NCBI GenBank assembly: GCA_002342225.1
Contig: DDPO01000061.1
Span: 1 to 17,384 of the forward strand
Source of the DNA: Bdellovibrionaceae bacterium UBA2466
Lineage (GTDB): Bacteria; Bdellovibrionota; FAC87; UBA2466
DNA: 17,384 nt
Reading direction: 5' to 3'
The notes beneath the pieces are model-generated. The model made no database searches. It was not told the origin of the DNA and saw only the letters and a list, made by a program, of their open reading frames with translations. The translations under genes were made by a program, and so were the position numbers. Positions 1-7,060 of this stretch are shown here, piece by piece (the first letter of the stretch is position 1; every line of letters begins with the position of its first letter).

Positions 1-2
1 AG

Positions 3-623
3 GTGTTTGCTGAACCTCGCGATGACCATGAAAAAGATGGTATAAGGATAAATACAACTTCGAACTCTCACGGATTTCAGGAACAACCCACTACATCAGA
101 GCTCAAAGTCTATTTAGCTCTGATTGATGATCGAAAGCTTCAATTAGAGAAAGCAAACGAGTCCCTATTAAACAATGCTAATTATGCCTATTGGAAATCT
201 GGAGCGCTTGTCGCTAAAGCTGCGATCGATGGATATTGCTCTGCTCAACTTATTAATGGTTTTAACGGAGTAACTCTTCCTGCGGCAATCGAAGGGGGAA
301 CAGTCATTGGGAGTACAAGTGCTGCTTGGTCGAGAGATGCTGTGCAAATATGGATTGCTCGTGGCGGACTTAAAAAAATGAAGTCGGTAGGTTTTGATGT
401 CGGTTTAGTGGGATTGTCTTCTGCGGCCAATGAAGTTCTGGCAGATGATAGTCATTGGACATATCACATTCCTATTTTTGGAACTGCTTTTGTCGCCTAT
501 ACCTGGTCAAAAAAATTAATGAAAACTCCAGAGCTCATTGAAAAAAATGGTCGAGAGATTGCTCTTTTAACTCGTGAAAAATTTAAAGTTCAGCGATATC
601 TTAAAGAATTGGAGGGTAGGTAA
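3..623 (+). CDS. Hypothetical protein, 5'-incomplete
   Basis: I do not recognise the family. The frame is open from the left edge, and its only early start-like codon is a GTG at position 3. No ATG occurs in frame for roughly the first 120 codons, so the gene very probably begins outside the window. What is visible is a charged N-terminal stretch with a short coiled-coil-like helix (about residues 33-58, LEKANESLLNNA), then alternating small-residue and hydrophobic segments. These include one around residues 69-90 and another around 155-170 (IPIFGTAFVAYTW), followed by a basic, helical C-terminus ending YLKELEGR. The hydrophobic parts could be membrane-associated helices, but none is a convincing long transmembrane span. 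It is convergent with ampG, 6 nt away. A terminator-like hairpin sits 17 nt after its stop. Function unknown; that the frame is coding is well supported by length and by composition unlike a shadow frame. Confidence 0.7.
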   Translation: MFAEPRDDHEKDGIRINTTSNSHGFQEQPTTSELKVYLALIDDRKLQLEKANESLLNNANYAYWKSGALVAKAAIDGYCSAQLINGFNGVTLPAAIEGGTVIGSTSAAWSRDAVQIWIARGGLKKMKSVGFDVGLVGLSSAANEVLADDSHWTYHIPIFGTAFVAYTWSKKLMKTPELIEKNGREIALLTREKFKVQRYLKELEGR

Positions 624-629
624 AAGAGT

Positions 630-1883
630 TTATCTCGAAAAAAGAGGCTCCTTGTTTTCAAAACGCCCAAGCCTTTTTAGGAGAACAAGTCCAGGGATAG
701 CACACATAGCAGTCACGAGAAAAAATTTAGACCAACCTAAAGTTGAAACCAACCAACCTGATCCTGAAGCTAGAAAAGTCCTGGCGACTGCACTGAGACT
801 TGAGAGCAAAGCGTATTGGCTCGCAGAAAACTTTTGTTCGCACAAACCCATCAAGTAAGCTACTAGAGCAGCAGTTCCCAATCCCCCGCAAAAATTCTCA
901 ACTCCAATGGACGCCACCATCCAACCATAACTTTTTCCATGCATAGCTAAAGCTACAAAAACAAAGTTAGACAAAGCTTGTAAAATGCCAAATAACCAGA
1001 GGCTTTTATAAACACCCCATTTTGGAATAAGTGCTCCAGCAACAAGTCCGCCCACTAAACTGACAATAAGTCCAAAAACTTTGTTTACAGAGCCGATATC
1101 GGTGTTGGTGAAGCCCAACTCTACTAAGAACGGGCTTAGCAGAGAGGAAGCTAAAGTATCTGCTACTTTAAAAAGGACAACGAACATTAGTATTTCAACA
1201 GCCCCAGGTTTTTTGAAAAAACTTAATACGGGTTCAACAATAGCTTCTTTCAACGTTTTCGGCGGGGCCACCTCGGTTTCCGGGTGCGGAGCAAAAAATA
1301 CAGTCAAAAGCCCGATAGATAAACACGCACTCATGATGAGAAAAACGACTCTCCATGAAAAATGGTCGGCTAAAATAAGAGCTAGCGCCCCTGAAGTTAA
1401 AAAAGCTAATCTTCCGCCTATCATCACCATAGACGCGCCAGCACCTCTCTCTTCAGGTCTTAACAGATCCACTCGATAAGCATCGATCACGATATCTGCA
1501 CTAGCACTGAAAAACGAAATGCAAGTTGCTGTAAGAATAATCCATGTTAATTCAGTCGCGGGGTTGAAAAGCCCCATGGTCGCTATACTTGCCATGAGCA
1601 GAATTTGAAAAATGGCAATCCAGCCGGTTCTTCGATTTAAAAAAGGTGGAAAGTATCGGTCTAAAATTGGGGCCCATAAAAATTTAAAGTTGTAAGGTAA
1701 ACCCACTAGTGTGAGCGCTCCGATGGTTTTGATATCGACATTGTTGCGCTTAAGCCAAACCTGAAATGTAGTGCCCGAAGAGGTCAGTGGCAGGGGGAAA
1801 GAAGATGCGAACATGAGAAGCAGGGTTACTGCCATTCTGCGATTGGTGAAAACGGTAAGAAACTTTGGTCGGGGTTGAGCCAC
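630..1883 (-). CDS. ampG: AmpG-type muropeptide MFS permease
   Basis: Inner-membrane major facilitator that imports GlcNAc-anhydroMurNAc peptides from the periplasm for cell-wall recycling (family knowledge). The N-terminal region carries the AmpG signature pattern: ASSFPLPLTSSGTTFQVWL at about residues 26-44, then IGALTLVGLPYNFKFLWAPI and LDRYFPPFLNRRTGW through about residue 87, closely matching the first two helices and first cytoplasmic loop of E. coli AmpG. About twelve hydrophobic spans fit in 417 aa, shorter than E. coli AmpG (491 aa), consistent with a 12-TM version lacking the extra C-terminal helices. The start is a GTG; a later ATG (residue 17) would cut the conserved N-terminus. 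A perfect TATAAT lies only 5 nt upstream of the GTG, and no Shine-Dalgarno is evident. In a predatory bacterium this transporter could recycle the cell's own wall or scavenge prey wall; that is inference. Confidence 0.9.
   Translation of the reverse strand: MAQPRPKFLTVFTNRRMAVTLLLMFASSFPLPLTSSGTTFQVWLKRNNVDIKTIGALTLVGLPYNFKFLWAPILDRYFPPFLNRRTGWIAIFQILLMASIATMGLFNPATELTWIILTATCISFFSASADIVIDAYRVDLLRPEERGAGASMVMIGGRLAFLTSGALALILADHFSWRVVFLIMSACLSIGLLTVFFAPHPETEVAPPKTLKEAIVEPVLSFFKKPGAVEILMFVVLFKVADTLASSLLSPFLVELGFTNTDIGSVNKVFGLIVSLVGGLVAGALIPKWGVYKSLWLFGILQALSNFVFVALAMHGKSYGWMVASIGVENFCGGLGTAALVAYLMGLCEQKFSASQYALLSSLSAVARTFLASGSGWLVSTLGWSKFFLVTAMCAIPGLVLLKRLGRFENKEPLFSR
641..684 (+). terminator. 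Intrinsic-terminator-like hairpin inside the ampG 3' end
   Basis: AAAGAGGCT at 641-649 pairs with AGCCTTTTT at 670-678 (9 bp, one G-U). The 20-nt loop contains a further GTTT/AAAC pairing. On the plus strand the stem ends in a T-run and starts 17 nt after the upstream gene's stop, so it probably terminates that gene. Read in reverse, the same stem is followed by a six-T run, so it could also act on ampG mRNA, although it lies just before the ampG stop codon. Confidence 0.5.
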
Positions 1884-1888
1884 GCCCC

Positions 1889-1916
1889 ATTATATCTAAA
1901 TTTGCCTTAAAGCTAA
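1889..1916 (-). promoter_or_regulatory. Possible ampG promoter
   Basis: Read on the minus strand, a perfect TATAAT occupies 1894-1889, preceded by a poor -35 (TTAGCT, 1916-1911, 16-nt spacer). A transcript would start at or within a few nt of the GTG at 1883, giving a leaderless or nearly leaderless ampG mRNA. The -35 is weak, so confidence is limited. Confidence 0.35.
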
Positions 1917-1995
1917 TGAAATAAATCATAATATCAGTGGTTTAACTATCGTGGGGTAGCGCTCTAAATTGTCACTATCATGAACTTAACAAACT

Positions 1996-2026
1996 TTGAC
2001 ATTGTTAATGCGGTGTGGCTAATTAT
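1996..2026 (+). promoter_or_regulatory. Possible promoter for the metalloprotease gene
   Basis: A consensus TTGACA -35 box at 1996-2001 is followed, after a 19-nt spacer, by AATTAT at 2021-2026 (4/6 match to TATAAT). The spacing is slightly long. Initiation would fall near 2033, giving a leader of about 58 nt before the ATG at 2091. Confidence 0.4.
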
Positions 2027-2149
2027 AGGAGGCTTTTGGTGAGGGATGAGTTCCCTCGTTTGGTTTCGAAAAAGATTTTGGGGAGAGTTCATGAAAACAA
2101 CAAAGTGGCAATTGGGTCTCATCTTTTCTCTGATTTTTGGGGGTGTTAG
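2027..2149 (+). other. Leader with strong SD, short ORF and hairpin
   Basis: AGGAGG at 2027-2032 lies 6 nt before a GTG at 2039, an ideal arrangement. That GTG opens a 36-codon frame ending with TAG at 2147-2149, overlapping the first codons of the protease in another frame. A perfect 6-bp hairpin sits between: GAGGGA 2041-2046, loop TGAGT, TCCCTC 2052-2057. The ATG at 2046, in frame with the protease, is 13 nt from the AGGAGG and lies in the hairpin, so it is a poor start. It could be a translated leader, a 5' stabilising hairpin, or chance. Confidence 0.3.
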
Positions 2150-4391
2150 TTTTGCAGCTCCCGAGACAGTTCGTTGGACTGGCAAAGATGATAAGAATGC
2201 AACCCTTGTTCACGTGCTCGAAGTAATTCGAAACAAAACTGGGGTTGAATTGTCTCAAGCAGACTTCATGTTGGTAGAGACTCGAAAACTAGCCACAAGC
2301 CAATATTTAATGTTGGCACAAACTTCAGGCGGTATACCAGTGAGTGGTTTGAGTGTTCGAATTTGGACCGCTCTAAATACTGGAGAAGTTATTCAAGTCG
2401 AGGCCCGAATCGATGGTAATCCTCCCGCACCAAAGTGGAGTGTTCGTTCAGCTCAAAAAGCACTAAGCTCCGAACTTACGATGCAACTCGTAAGGTCTGC
2501 CCTTAAAAATACAGAAGATCCTTTTATCAGAAAAATAAATTGGCAGGACATGTACGATAACGGGCAGCTTGTTCGTTTGGTAAAAATTTCTGGTAAACGA
2601 GGAAAGCACAGAATCTGGGTGGGGGTCGAGAAAAAAAATATTCTAAAACAGACCTACGAGGAATTTCCTCAAGCCGATTTTTCAACTGAGAAGCTTTTCA
2701 GTATTCCTGTTCAAGTTTATCCGATTTATGAGGAAGTTGAAGGTGAAGACCATGCGACTTCCCAAACCCTTCCCCGTATAAAAAGTGAACTCAGATATTT
2801 GAATAAACAGGTCCGTGTTATTCGAGGCGAGAATCCTCTCGCCCCTCTTAAAGAGCGTAGGTATTATGATTACAAATTTGATCCGCTTTTAGGCCTGACA
2901 GCAGAAGGGCGCGAAAAAGGTTACTGGGCAATGAGTTACTTGAAAGATCAAGCTGAAAAACTTTTTGCCGAACTTCCTGTGATGGAAAATAGCTTCTCGA
3001 ATGGTGGAGTAATTTTAGAGGGCAAATATGCCACAGTAAGCCTCTACCCCGAAATAGCCAAACTTCCGAAATTAGCATTTACTCCATCACCTTCGGCTAA
3101 ATTTATGCCGACATTCGCTCCAATTCCCGAAACGCCTGAGAATGAAGAGATGATTCCTTCGCTCGCAATCTACGGAAGACCCATTTCTTCCCTAGAGGAG
3201 GCTTGGAATCGTCCCGCGAGACGGCTTGCTGATAACGATCCTGTTTCATATTTGAATGATGGCTTTGATGAGATTCAAGTTTACTGGGCAGTGACTCAAA
3301 TGTTTGATTCGTTAAGGTCCATGGGTTTTACAGATCCCGACTTGTCGACCCGTCCATTTCACGCTTTTCTCTACAACCCAGATATTACTTACAGAGACAA
3401 TGCTTTTTATACCGACGATACAATCAACTTTACGACCTACTCCGCTTCGAGCGCTAATATGGCTCGGGATAACACAACCATTTGGCATGAGTTGGGGCAT
3501 GGAGTGATGGACCGAATGATGGGTGATCATATTTCTCTCGCTGACACTGGTGGGTTAAGTGAGGGAATGGCTGATTTCATCGCTCAGTTGATTGTGAATG
3601 ATCTCACAGGAGGGCTTGAGTTTCCTGGCAAGCAGGCCATGAGAATATTTAACCACACCGGTTATTACCTGACCAACGAAGTCCATGATGACGGTGAGGC
3701 TTATGGTGGCTCGATGAATGATCTTTTAGAAAATGCTATGGCGACTTTTGGCAAAGAGGGTCTTAGAAAAGTTACAGACCTTACGATGGAAGCGATGAGA
3801 TTAACACGAAATCATCCCGAGCTGACCGCGGTCGATTGGTTCGAACATATGCTCTTCGCTGACGAGTTGGGAAGAGCTGGAGTTAGAGCTCCAGGAGAAT
3901 TAAGGCAAATGATCCTGAAAGCTCTTAATGGAAGAAATTTCAATATGGATGGAAGTGCACCAGCTGCGATGGTTGTGAAAAATGGTAATGTTGAGCTTTC
4001 GAGTGATGGAGCAGGAAGCCGCAATCGACCTATTAAAGTGGCTGCAGAGGATCAAAAACCTGCTGAATTCAATATCGAAGTCGCAGTGAAAAACTCTGCA
4101 ACTTATCAATTTAAGTTTCCGGTTACTGTAAAAGTGAACTACACAGGCGGAGCTCTTGAGGGTGGAGTGCATTGGTTGAACGAAGAAGCCGGAAGCTTAA
4201 GTTACACATTAAACTCCGAGGCCGACATCGCTAAATTTACATTGGGCACTGACGGCCGATGTGATGAAGTCAACCGCCCCGACGGCAGTTGTGTCGACTA
4301 CGCCTATATTCAAATATGGAATCAAGGTGAGACCGTGAAACCACAGGCAAAAAAGCGGTTTTATTTAAGAGTGTATCCCAAAGCTCAGTAA
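2091..4391 (+). CDS. Secreted M36/M4-like zinc metalloprotease
   Basis: Exported gluzincin peptidase, 766 aa. I chose the ATG at 2091 because GGGGAG precedes it by about 5 nt and the product then begins with a classical signal peptide (MKTTKW, hydrophobic core, probable cleavage after SFA at residue 22). Residues about 35-107 resemble the FTP (fungalysin/thermolysin propeptide) domain, including GGIPVSGLSVRIW. The catalytic motif is HELGH at 466-470 (two zinc ligands and the general base E467). The third ligand is probably E491 in GLSEGMADF, 21 residues later, as in thermolysin-like enzymes. HDDGEAYGG (532-540) is closer to fungalysins (M36) than to thermolysin. A long poorly recognised stretch (about 200-380) separates propeptide and catalytic domains. 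The C-terminal 130 residues look beta-rich, with two cysteines (C748 region absent; pair lies in GRCDEVNRPDGSCVDY). An exported role in degrading protein outside the cell is likely; substrate unknown. Confidence 0.85.
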   Translation: MKTTKWQLGLIFSLIFGGVSFAAPETVRWTGKDDKNATLVHVLEVIRNKTGVELSQADFMLVETRKLATSQYLMLAQTSGGIPVSGLSVRIWTALNTGEVIQVEARIDGNPPAPKWSVRSAQKALSSELTMQLVRSALKNTEDPFIRKINWQDMYDNGQLVRLVKISGKRGKHRIWVGVEKKNILKQTYEEFPQADFSTEKLFSIPVQVYPIYEEVEGEDHATSQTLPRIKSELRYLNKQVRVIRGENPLAPLKERRYYDYKFDPLLGLTAEGREKGYWAMSYLKDQAEKLFAELPVMENSFSNGGVILEGKYATVSLYPEIAKLPKLAFTPSPSAKFMPTFAPIPETPENEEMIPSLAIYGRPISSLEEAWNRPARRLADNDPVSYLNDGFDEIQVYWAVTQMFDSLRSMGFTDPDLSTRPFHAFLYNPDITYRDNAFYTDDTINFTTYSASSANMARDNTTIWHELGHGVMDRMMGDHISLADTGGLSEGMADFIAQLIVNDLTGGLEFPGKQAMRIFNHTGYYLTNEVHDDGEAYGGSMNDLLENAMATFGKEGLRKVTDLTMEAMRLTRNHPELTAVDWFEHMLFADELGRAGVRAPGELRQMILKALNGRNFNMDGSAPAAMVVKNGNVELSSDGAGSRNRPIKVAAEDQKPAEFNIEVAVKNSATYQFKFPVTVKVNYTGGALEGGVHWLNEEAGSLSYTLNSEADIAKFTLGTDGRCDEVNRPDGSCVDYAYIQIWNQGETVKPQAKKRFYLRVYPKAQ

Positions 4392-4422
4392 AATCATTTT
4401 TAAGAATTGAGAGCAACTCATC

Positions 4423-5622
4423 ATGATTTCGCGGATCATCATTCTCTCTTCTCTCGGTTACTTCGTAGATATTCTGGACCTCTTTTTGTTTTCAGTTGTT
4501 AGGCGCTCAAGTCTTTTAGCTATCGGAGTTTCTGAAAACGATCTTCTTAGTCAGGGCATTTTTCTACTCAACATGCAGATGGCTGGACTTATTCTTGGAA
4601 GTTTTATCTGGGGGGTTCTAGGAGATAAAAAAGGCCGTGTAAAAGTTCTTTATGGTTCGATCCTTCTCTACTCACTAGCTACACTATTAAACGCATTTGT
4701 GACTAATACATTTCAGTATGCGTTTTTGAGGTTTATCGCTGGGGTTGGGCTATCGGGCGAACTTGGCGCTGCGATTACATTGGTAAGCGAAAGCATGGAA
4801 TCCAAAAAACGCGGGTTAGGTACGATGATTGTAGCTGGCTTTGGACTCCTGGGGGGAATGTTAGCTGCACTGCTGTCAGAGGTGTTTGCTTGGAATGTTT
4901 GTTACATGATCGGTGGGGGAATAGGACTCGGATTGTTACTTCTAAGAGTTACTTTGCCCGAGCCTGAAATGTTCAAAGAAATTGCTCACCACGAAAGTAA
5001 AGGTGACCTGCGACTGCTCCTAAAATCGCATCGGCGAATAGGCAAATTAACTTACTTAGTTTTGATGGGGCTTCCCATTTGGTTTAACAGCGGAATTCTC
5101 ATGGTCTTTGCTCCAGAATTTGGAAAAGCCCTTTTAATTCTGGGAGAGCCCATTACAGCTTCAAAATCAGTCTTGTACTCCTATTTTGGAGTGGCTTTGG
5201 GAGATTTTGTTTCTGGTGGTCTTAGTCAGTGGACCAAATCGAGAAAAAAAATAGTCCTTTTATTTATTCTTTTGTTGGCTGGCTCGATGTTTCTCTACCT
5301 GAGTGCCCATGAAAAGACTCAGTTGTATTTTTACTCTTTATGTTTCACGCTTGGATTTTTTGCAGGGTATTGGGCTTTACTTGTTACAATGACTGCCGAA
5401 AACTTCGGAACCAATTTGCGAGCGACTGTTACTACCGTTGTCCCTAACTTAGTAAGGGCTTCAGTCATTCCTCTATCCTTTCTATTTGAGTGGTTTAATA
5501 GATCGATGGGCGTGATTGAATCTGCTTCTTATGTTGCGATTATCGCAGTTTTAACGAGCCTTTGGGCGACGACTCGGTTGCCTGAAACATTTGGGGTAGA
5601 TTTAAAGTTTCTAGAAGAGTAG
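4423..5622 (+). CDS. MFS transporter, sugar/metabolite-porter-like
   Basis: Polytopic inner-membrane protein of 399 aa with about 12 hydrophobic segments. The loop between helices 2 and 3 has MFS motif A, GVLGDKKGRVKVLYG (residues 64-78). Helices 4-5 carry RFIAGVGLSGELGAAITLVSE (about 103-123 in full), which resembles the sugar-porter and metabolite:H+ symporter branches, and the end reads LPETFGVDL, like the PETxG motif of sugar porters. The substrate cannot be read from sequence. The gene starts 31 nt after the metalloprotease stop with no hairpin between them, so co-transcription is likely; uptake of a breakdown product is possible but unproven. The ribosome site (GAGAG) is weak. Its last 83 nt overlap the convergent haem-motif gene. 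Confidence 0.85.
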   Translation: MISRIIILSSLGYFVDILDLFLFSVVRRSSLLAIGVSENDLLSQGIFLLNMQMAGLILGSFIWGVLGDKKGRVKVLYGSILLYSLATLLNAFVTNTFQYAFLRFIAGVGLSGELGAAITLVSESMESKKRGLGTMIVAGFGLLGGMLAALLSEVFAWNVCYMIGGGIGLGLLLLRVTLPEPEMFKEIAHHESKGDLRLLLKSHRRIGKLTYLVLMGLPIWFNSGILMVFAPEFGKALLILGEPITASKSVLYSYFGVALGDFVSGGLSQWTKSRKKIVLLFILLLAGSMFLYLSAHEKTQLYFYSLCFTLGFFAGYWALLVTMTAENFGTNLRATVTTVVPNLVRASVIPLSFLFEWFNRSMGVIESASYVAIIAVLTSLWATTRLPETFGVDLKFLEE

Positions 5623-6424
5623 GCCACCCCGATTCCCGTGCTCTGTCGTAAGAACTTGGTGAGGTTTGAAAAACTCTATCATTTCCGTCGTAATGGCATG
5701 TTAGACATGTGTAAGGAACAGCAGCTCGCACATCTTTACCTTTTTGAGAGTGAAATACAGAGTTATTCGTAATTAACCCGTTCTCATCGTAAGCGTAAAA
5801 ATCAAACTGTCGGCTAAGATCTTCTCGAGCGATGATGAGCTCTGTCTCACGAATCAATCCATCGGGCAGTTGAGTTTGGGCTATAGAAATCTTAGGCAGG
5901 GATTTCGGGCTGCGATAGATGAGTCTTGCAGTTCCTTTAACTTGACTAAGTTCTACGACTATTTTGTCCCAGTTTTTAAAGTTGTAATTGCTTTCAAGTT
6001 GGTGGACATCGTCATAAACTGGATACCGGTTGTGAAACAGCTCACGACTCTCTAGATACAGGCCTTGAGTTAGAAGATTTCTAAAAATAACAAACGCTGT
6101 ATGGGGAGAGTTGGTCAGGCTAGCTTGCTTAAAACTTTCTTGTGCGACAGAAACGACCGAATCTTTAGGAACGGCTCCCCAATCAAATTCCTCGGAAAAA
6201 GGATTTTCTAAAATATGAATACTACCGGCAGCCGGATTTATAAACATAGATACCATATAAATCATGGTGTCTTGGGTCATGTTTTTTAAAGGGTGATGAG
6301 ATTGAGCCTGATGGGGCTTAGGAATAGGAATAATAAAACTTGTTTCATCGGCATAGGCGGTGGGAATCAGGATGAGGCCACACAAAACGGAAACTACCCA
6401 TCTTTTTATTTGGCTCCACCCCAT
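5540..6424 (-). CDS. Exported protein with single C-terminal CxxCH haem motif
   Basis: Predicted 294-aa periplasmic protein. I chose the ATG at 6424 over an upstream TTG (6460) because TAGGA precedes it by 8 nt and the product then opens with a signal peptide (MGWSQIKRW, hydrophobic core, cleavage after AYA at about residue 25). A single CLTCH (residues 240-244) is the standard covalent haem c attachment motif, and export makes haem attachment possible. The rest of the protein has no c-type cytochrome fold that I recognise: about 215 residues of mixed alpha/beta sequence precede the motif and only 50 follow. It may be a monohaem protein with a novel sensor or enzyme domain, or CxxCH may bind metal instead. 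The 3' end overlaps the MFS gene by 83 bp. I do not recognise the family. Confidence 0.75.
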   Translation of the reverse strand: MGWSQIKRWVVSVLCGLILIPTAYADETSFIIPIPKPHQAQSHHPLKNMTQDTMIYMVSMFINPAAGSIHILENPFSEEFDWGAVPKDSVVSVAQESFKQASLTNSPHTAFVIFRNLLTQGLYLESRELFHNRYPVYDDVHQLESNYNFKNWDKIVVELSQVKGTARLIYRSPKSLPKISIAQTQLPDGLIRETELIIAREDLSRQFDFYAYDENGLITNNSVFHSQKGKDVRAAVPYTCLTCHYDGNDRVFQTSPSSYDRARESGWPTLLETLNLPQMFQATESSPKGSLKLR

Positions 6425-6544
6425 CGCAATAGTCCTAGGAGAGTGTTGCCCAACTGTCAAAGAGAGCTTTAATCAATTTAAGATGTATCACCGAGGTGGG
6501 GCTTGCCGAGAACAGGTTCAATGGTTAAAGTCTCAGCTGTTATA

Positions 6545-6619
6545 GTCCCTGTAGTTAAATGGATATAACGAGGGATTCCTAATCCCTAATTACAGGTTCG
6601 ATTCCTGTCGGGGGCACCA
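6545..6619 (+). tRNA. tRNA-Arg (anticodon CCT), CCA encoded
   Basis: A full cloverleaf can be folded by eye. The acceptor stem is 6545-6551 with 6609-6615 (7 bp, two G-U). The D stem GTTA/TAAC is 6554-6557 with 6566-6569 and an 8-nt loop. The anticodon stem AGGGA/TCCCT encloses loop TTCCTAA with anticodon CCT at 6578-6580, reading AGG. The variable loop is 4 nt. The T stem ACAGG/CCTGT encloses TTCGATT at 6597-6603. The discriminator is A at 6616 and CCA at 6617-6619 is encoded. No duplicate of its 3' end is seen nearby, so there is no sign of an integrated element. Confidence 0.96.
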
Positions 6620-7060
6620 CTCTTAGAATTCAGATTATGATAAAAGTCTAATAATCCGAGCAACTTTCCTTCGTAATTAGAATTGTGTTTTTCGTCTCAT
6701 AAGTGGACAAAGAATTTTGTAGAAATCAAAAAAAACAACGCATTTTGCTCTAGTTATAGAATTGATGCGAAGACAAATTCTGTAGTGTCTAAGCTTTAGA
6801 CCATCTAAGACCTTGATATTAAGATCAAAAATTCATCTCGTTGCCCTGAATGTCTAAAAGTTTGACGACTGACTAACTCAGTGACGACTGCATGAAGACT
6901 CAACGCATACTCCAAATTCACCTGGAACATCCGAGGTTTAAAAACTTACTCCTAGAGCGGCCTGCCCATTGCATTTTGACTTAAATCACTTAGAAAATTT
7001 TTCGGTTTCCAGTCTGAAAGAGCAGAACGTTGGCGGAAACCAGGACCAAGGGGTTAAAAA
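6620..7060. other. Gene-free, hairpin-rich stretch after the tRNA
   Basis: No convincing ORF lies here. Several small inverted repeats cluster: GATTAT/ATAATC (6633-6638 with 6651-6656), GTCTAA-GCT-TTAGAC (6787-6801), TTGAT/ATCAA (6813-6817 with 6824-6828), ACTGA/TCAGT (6868-6872 with 6878-6882), and GGTTTCC/GGAAACC (7004-7010 with 7036-7042). The nonamer TGACGACTG occurs twice, at 6863-6871 and 6882-6890, 19 nt apart. The last hairpin lies just upstream of the serine protease ribosome site. It could hold a small RNA or the protease leader, or be a decayed gene. I match it to no known riboswitch. Confidence 0.4.

Noticed and set aside
574..858. 94-codon plus-strand frame after the first gene
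   Set aside because: Straddles the first gene's end and the antisense of ampG; no homology recognised and the terminator-like hairpin falls within it.
1081..1479. 132-codon plus-strand frame
   Set aside because: Lies antisense inside ampG, whose product matches a known family end to end; no ribosome site and low-complexity Thr/Ser/Lys composition.
2046..2090. Upstream ATG start for the metalloprotease
   Set aside because: It would place 15 charged and aromatic residues before the signal peptide, is 13 nt from the AGGAGG and lies in a hairpin; ATG 2091 has GGGGAG at good spacing.
6545..6619. tRNA as attachment site of an integrated element
   Set aside because: No integrase gene and no repeat of the tRNA 3' end were found in the window.
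6863..6890. CRISPR-like direct repeat
   Set aside because: Only two copies of a 9-nt word, 19 nt apart, with no further units and no cas genes.
7004..7060. Riboswitch (for example c-di-GMP class) ahead of the serine protease
   Set aside because: One hairpin and a GAAACC string are present, but the conserved core I know for such classes cannot be assembled.
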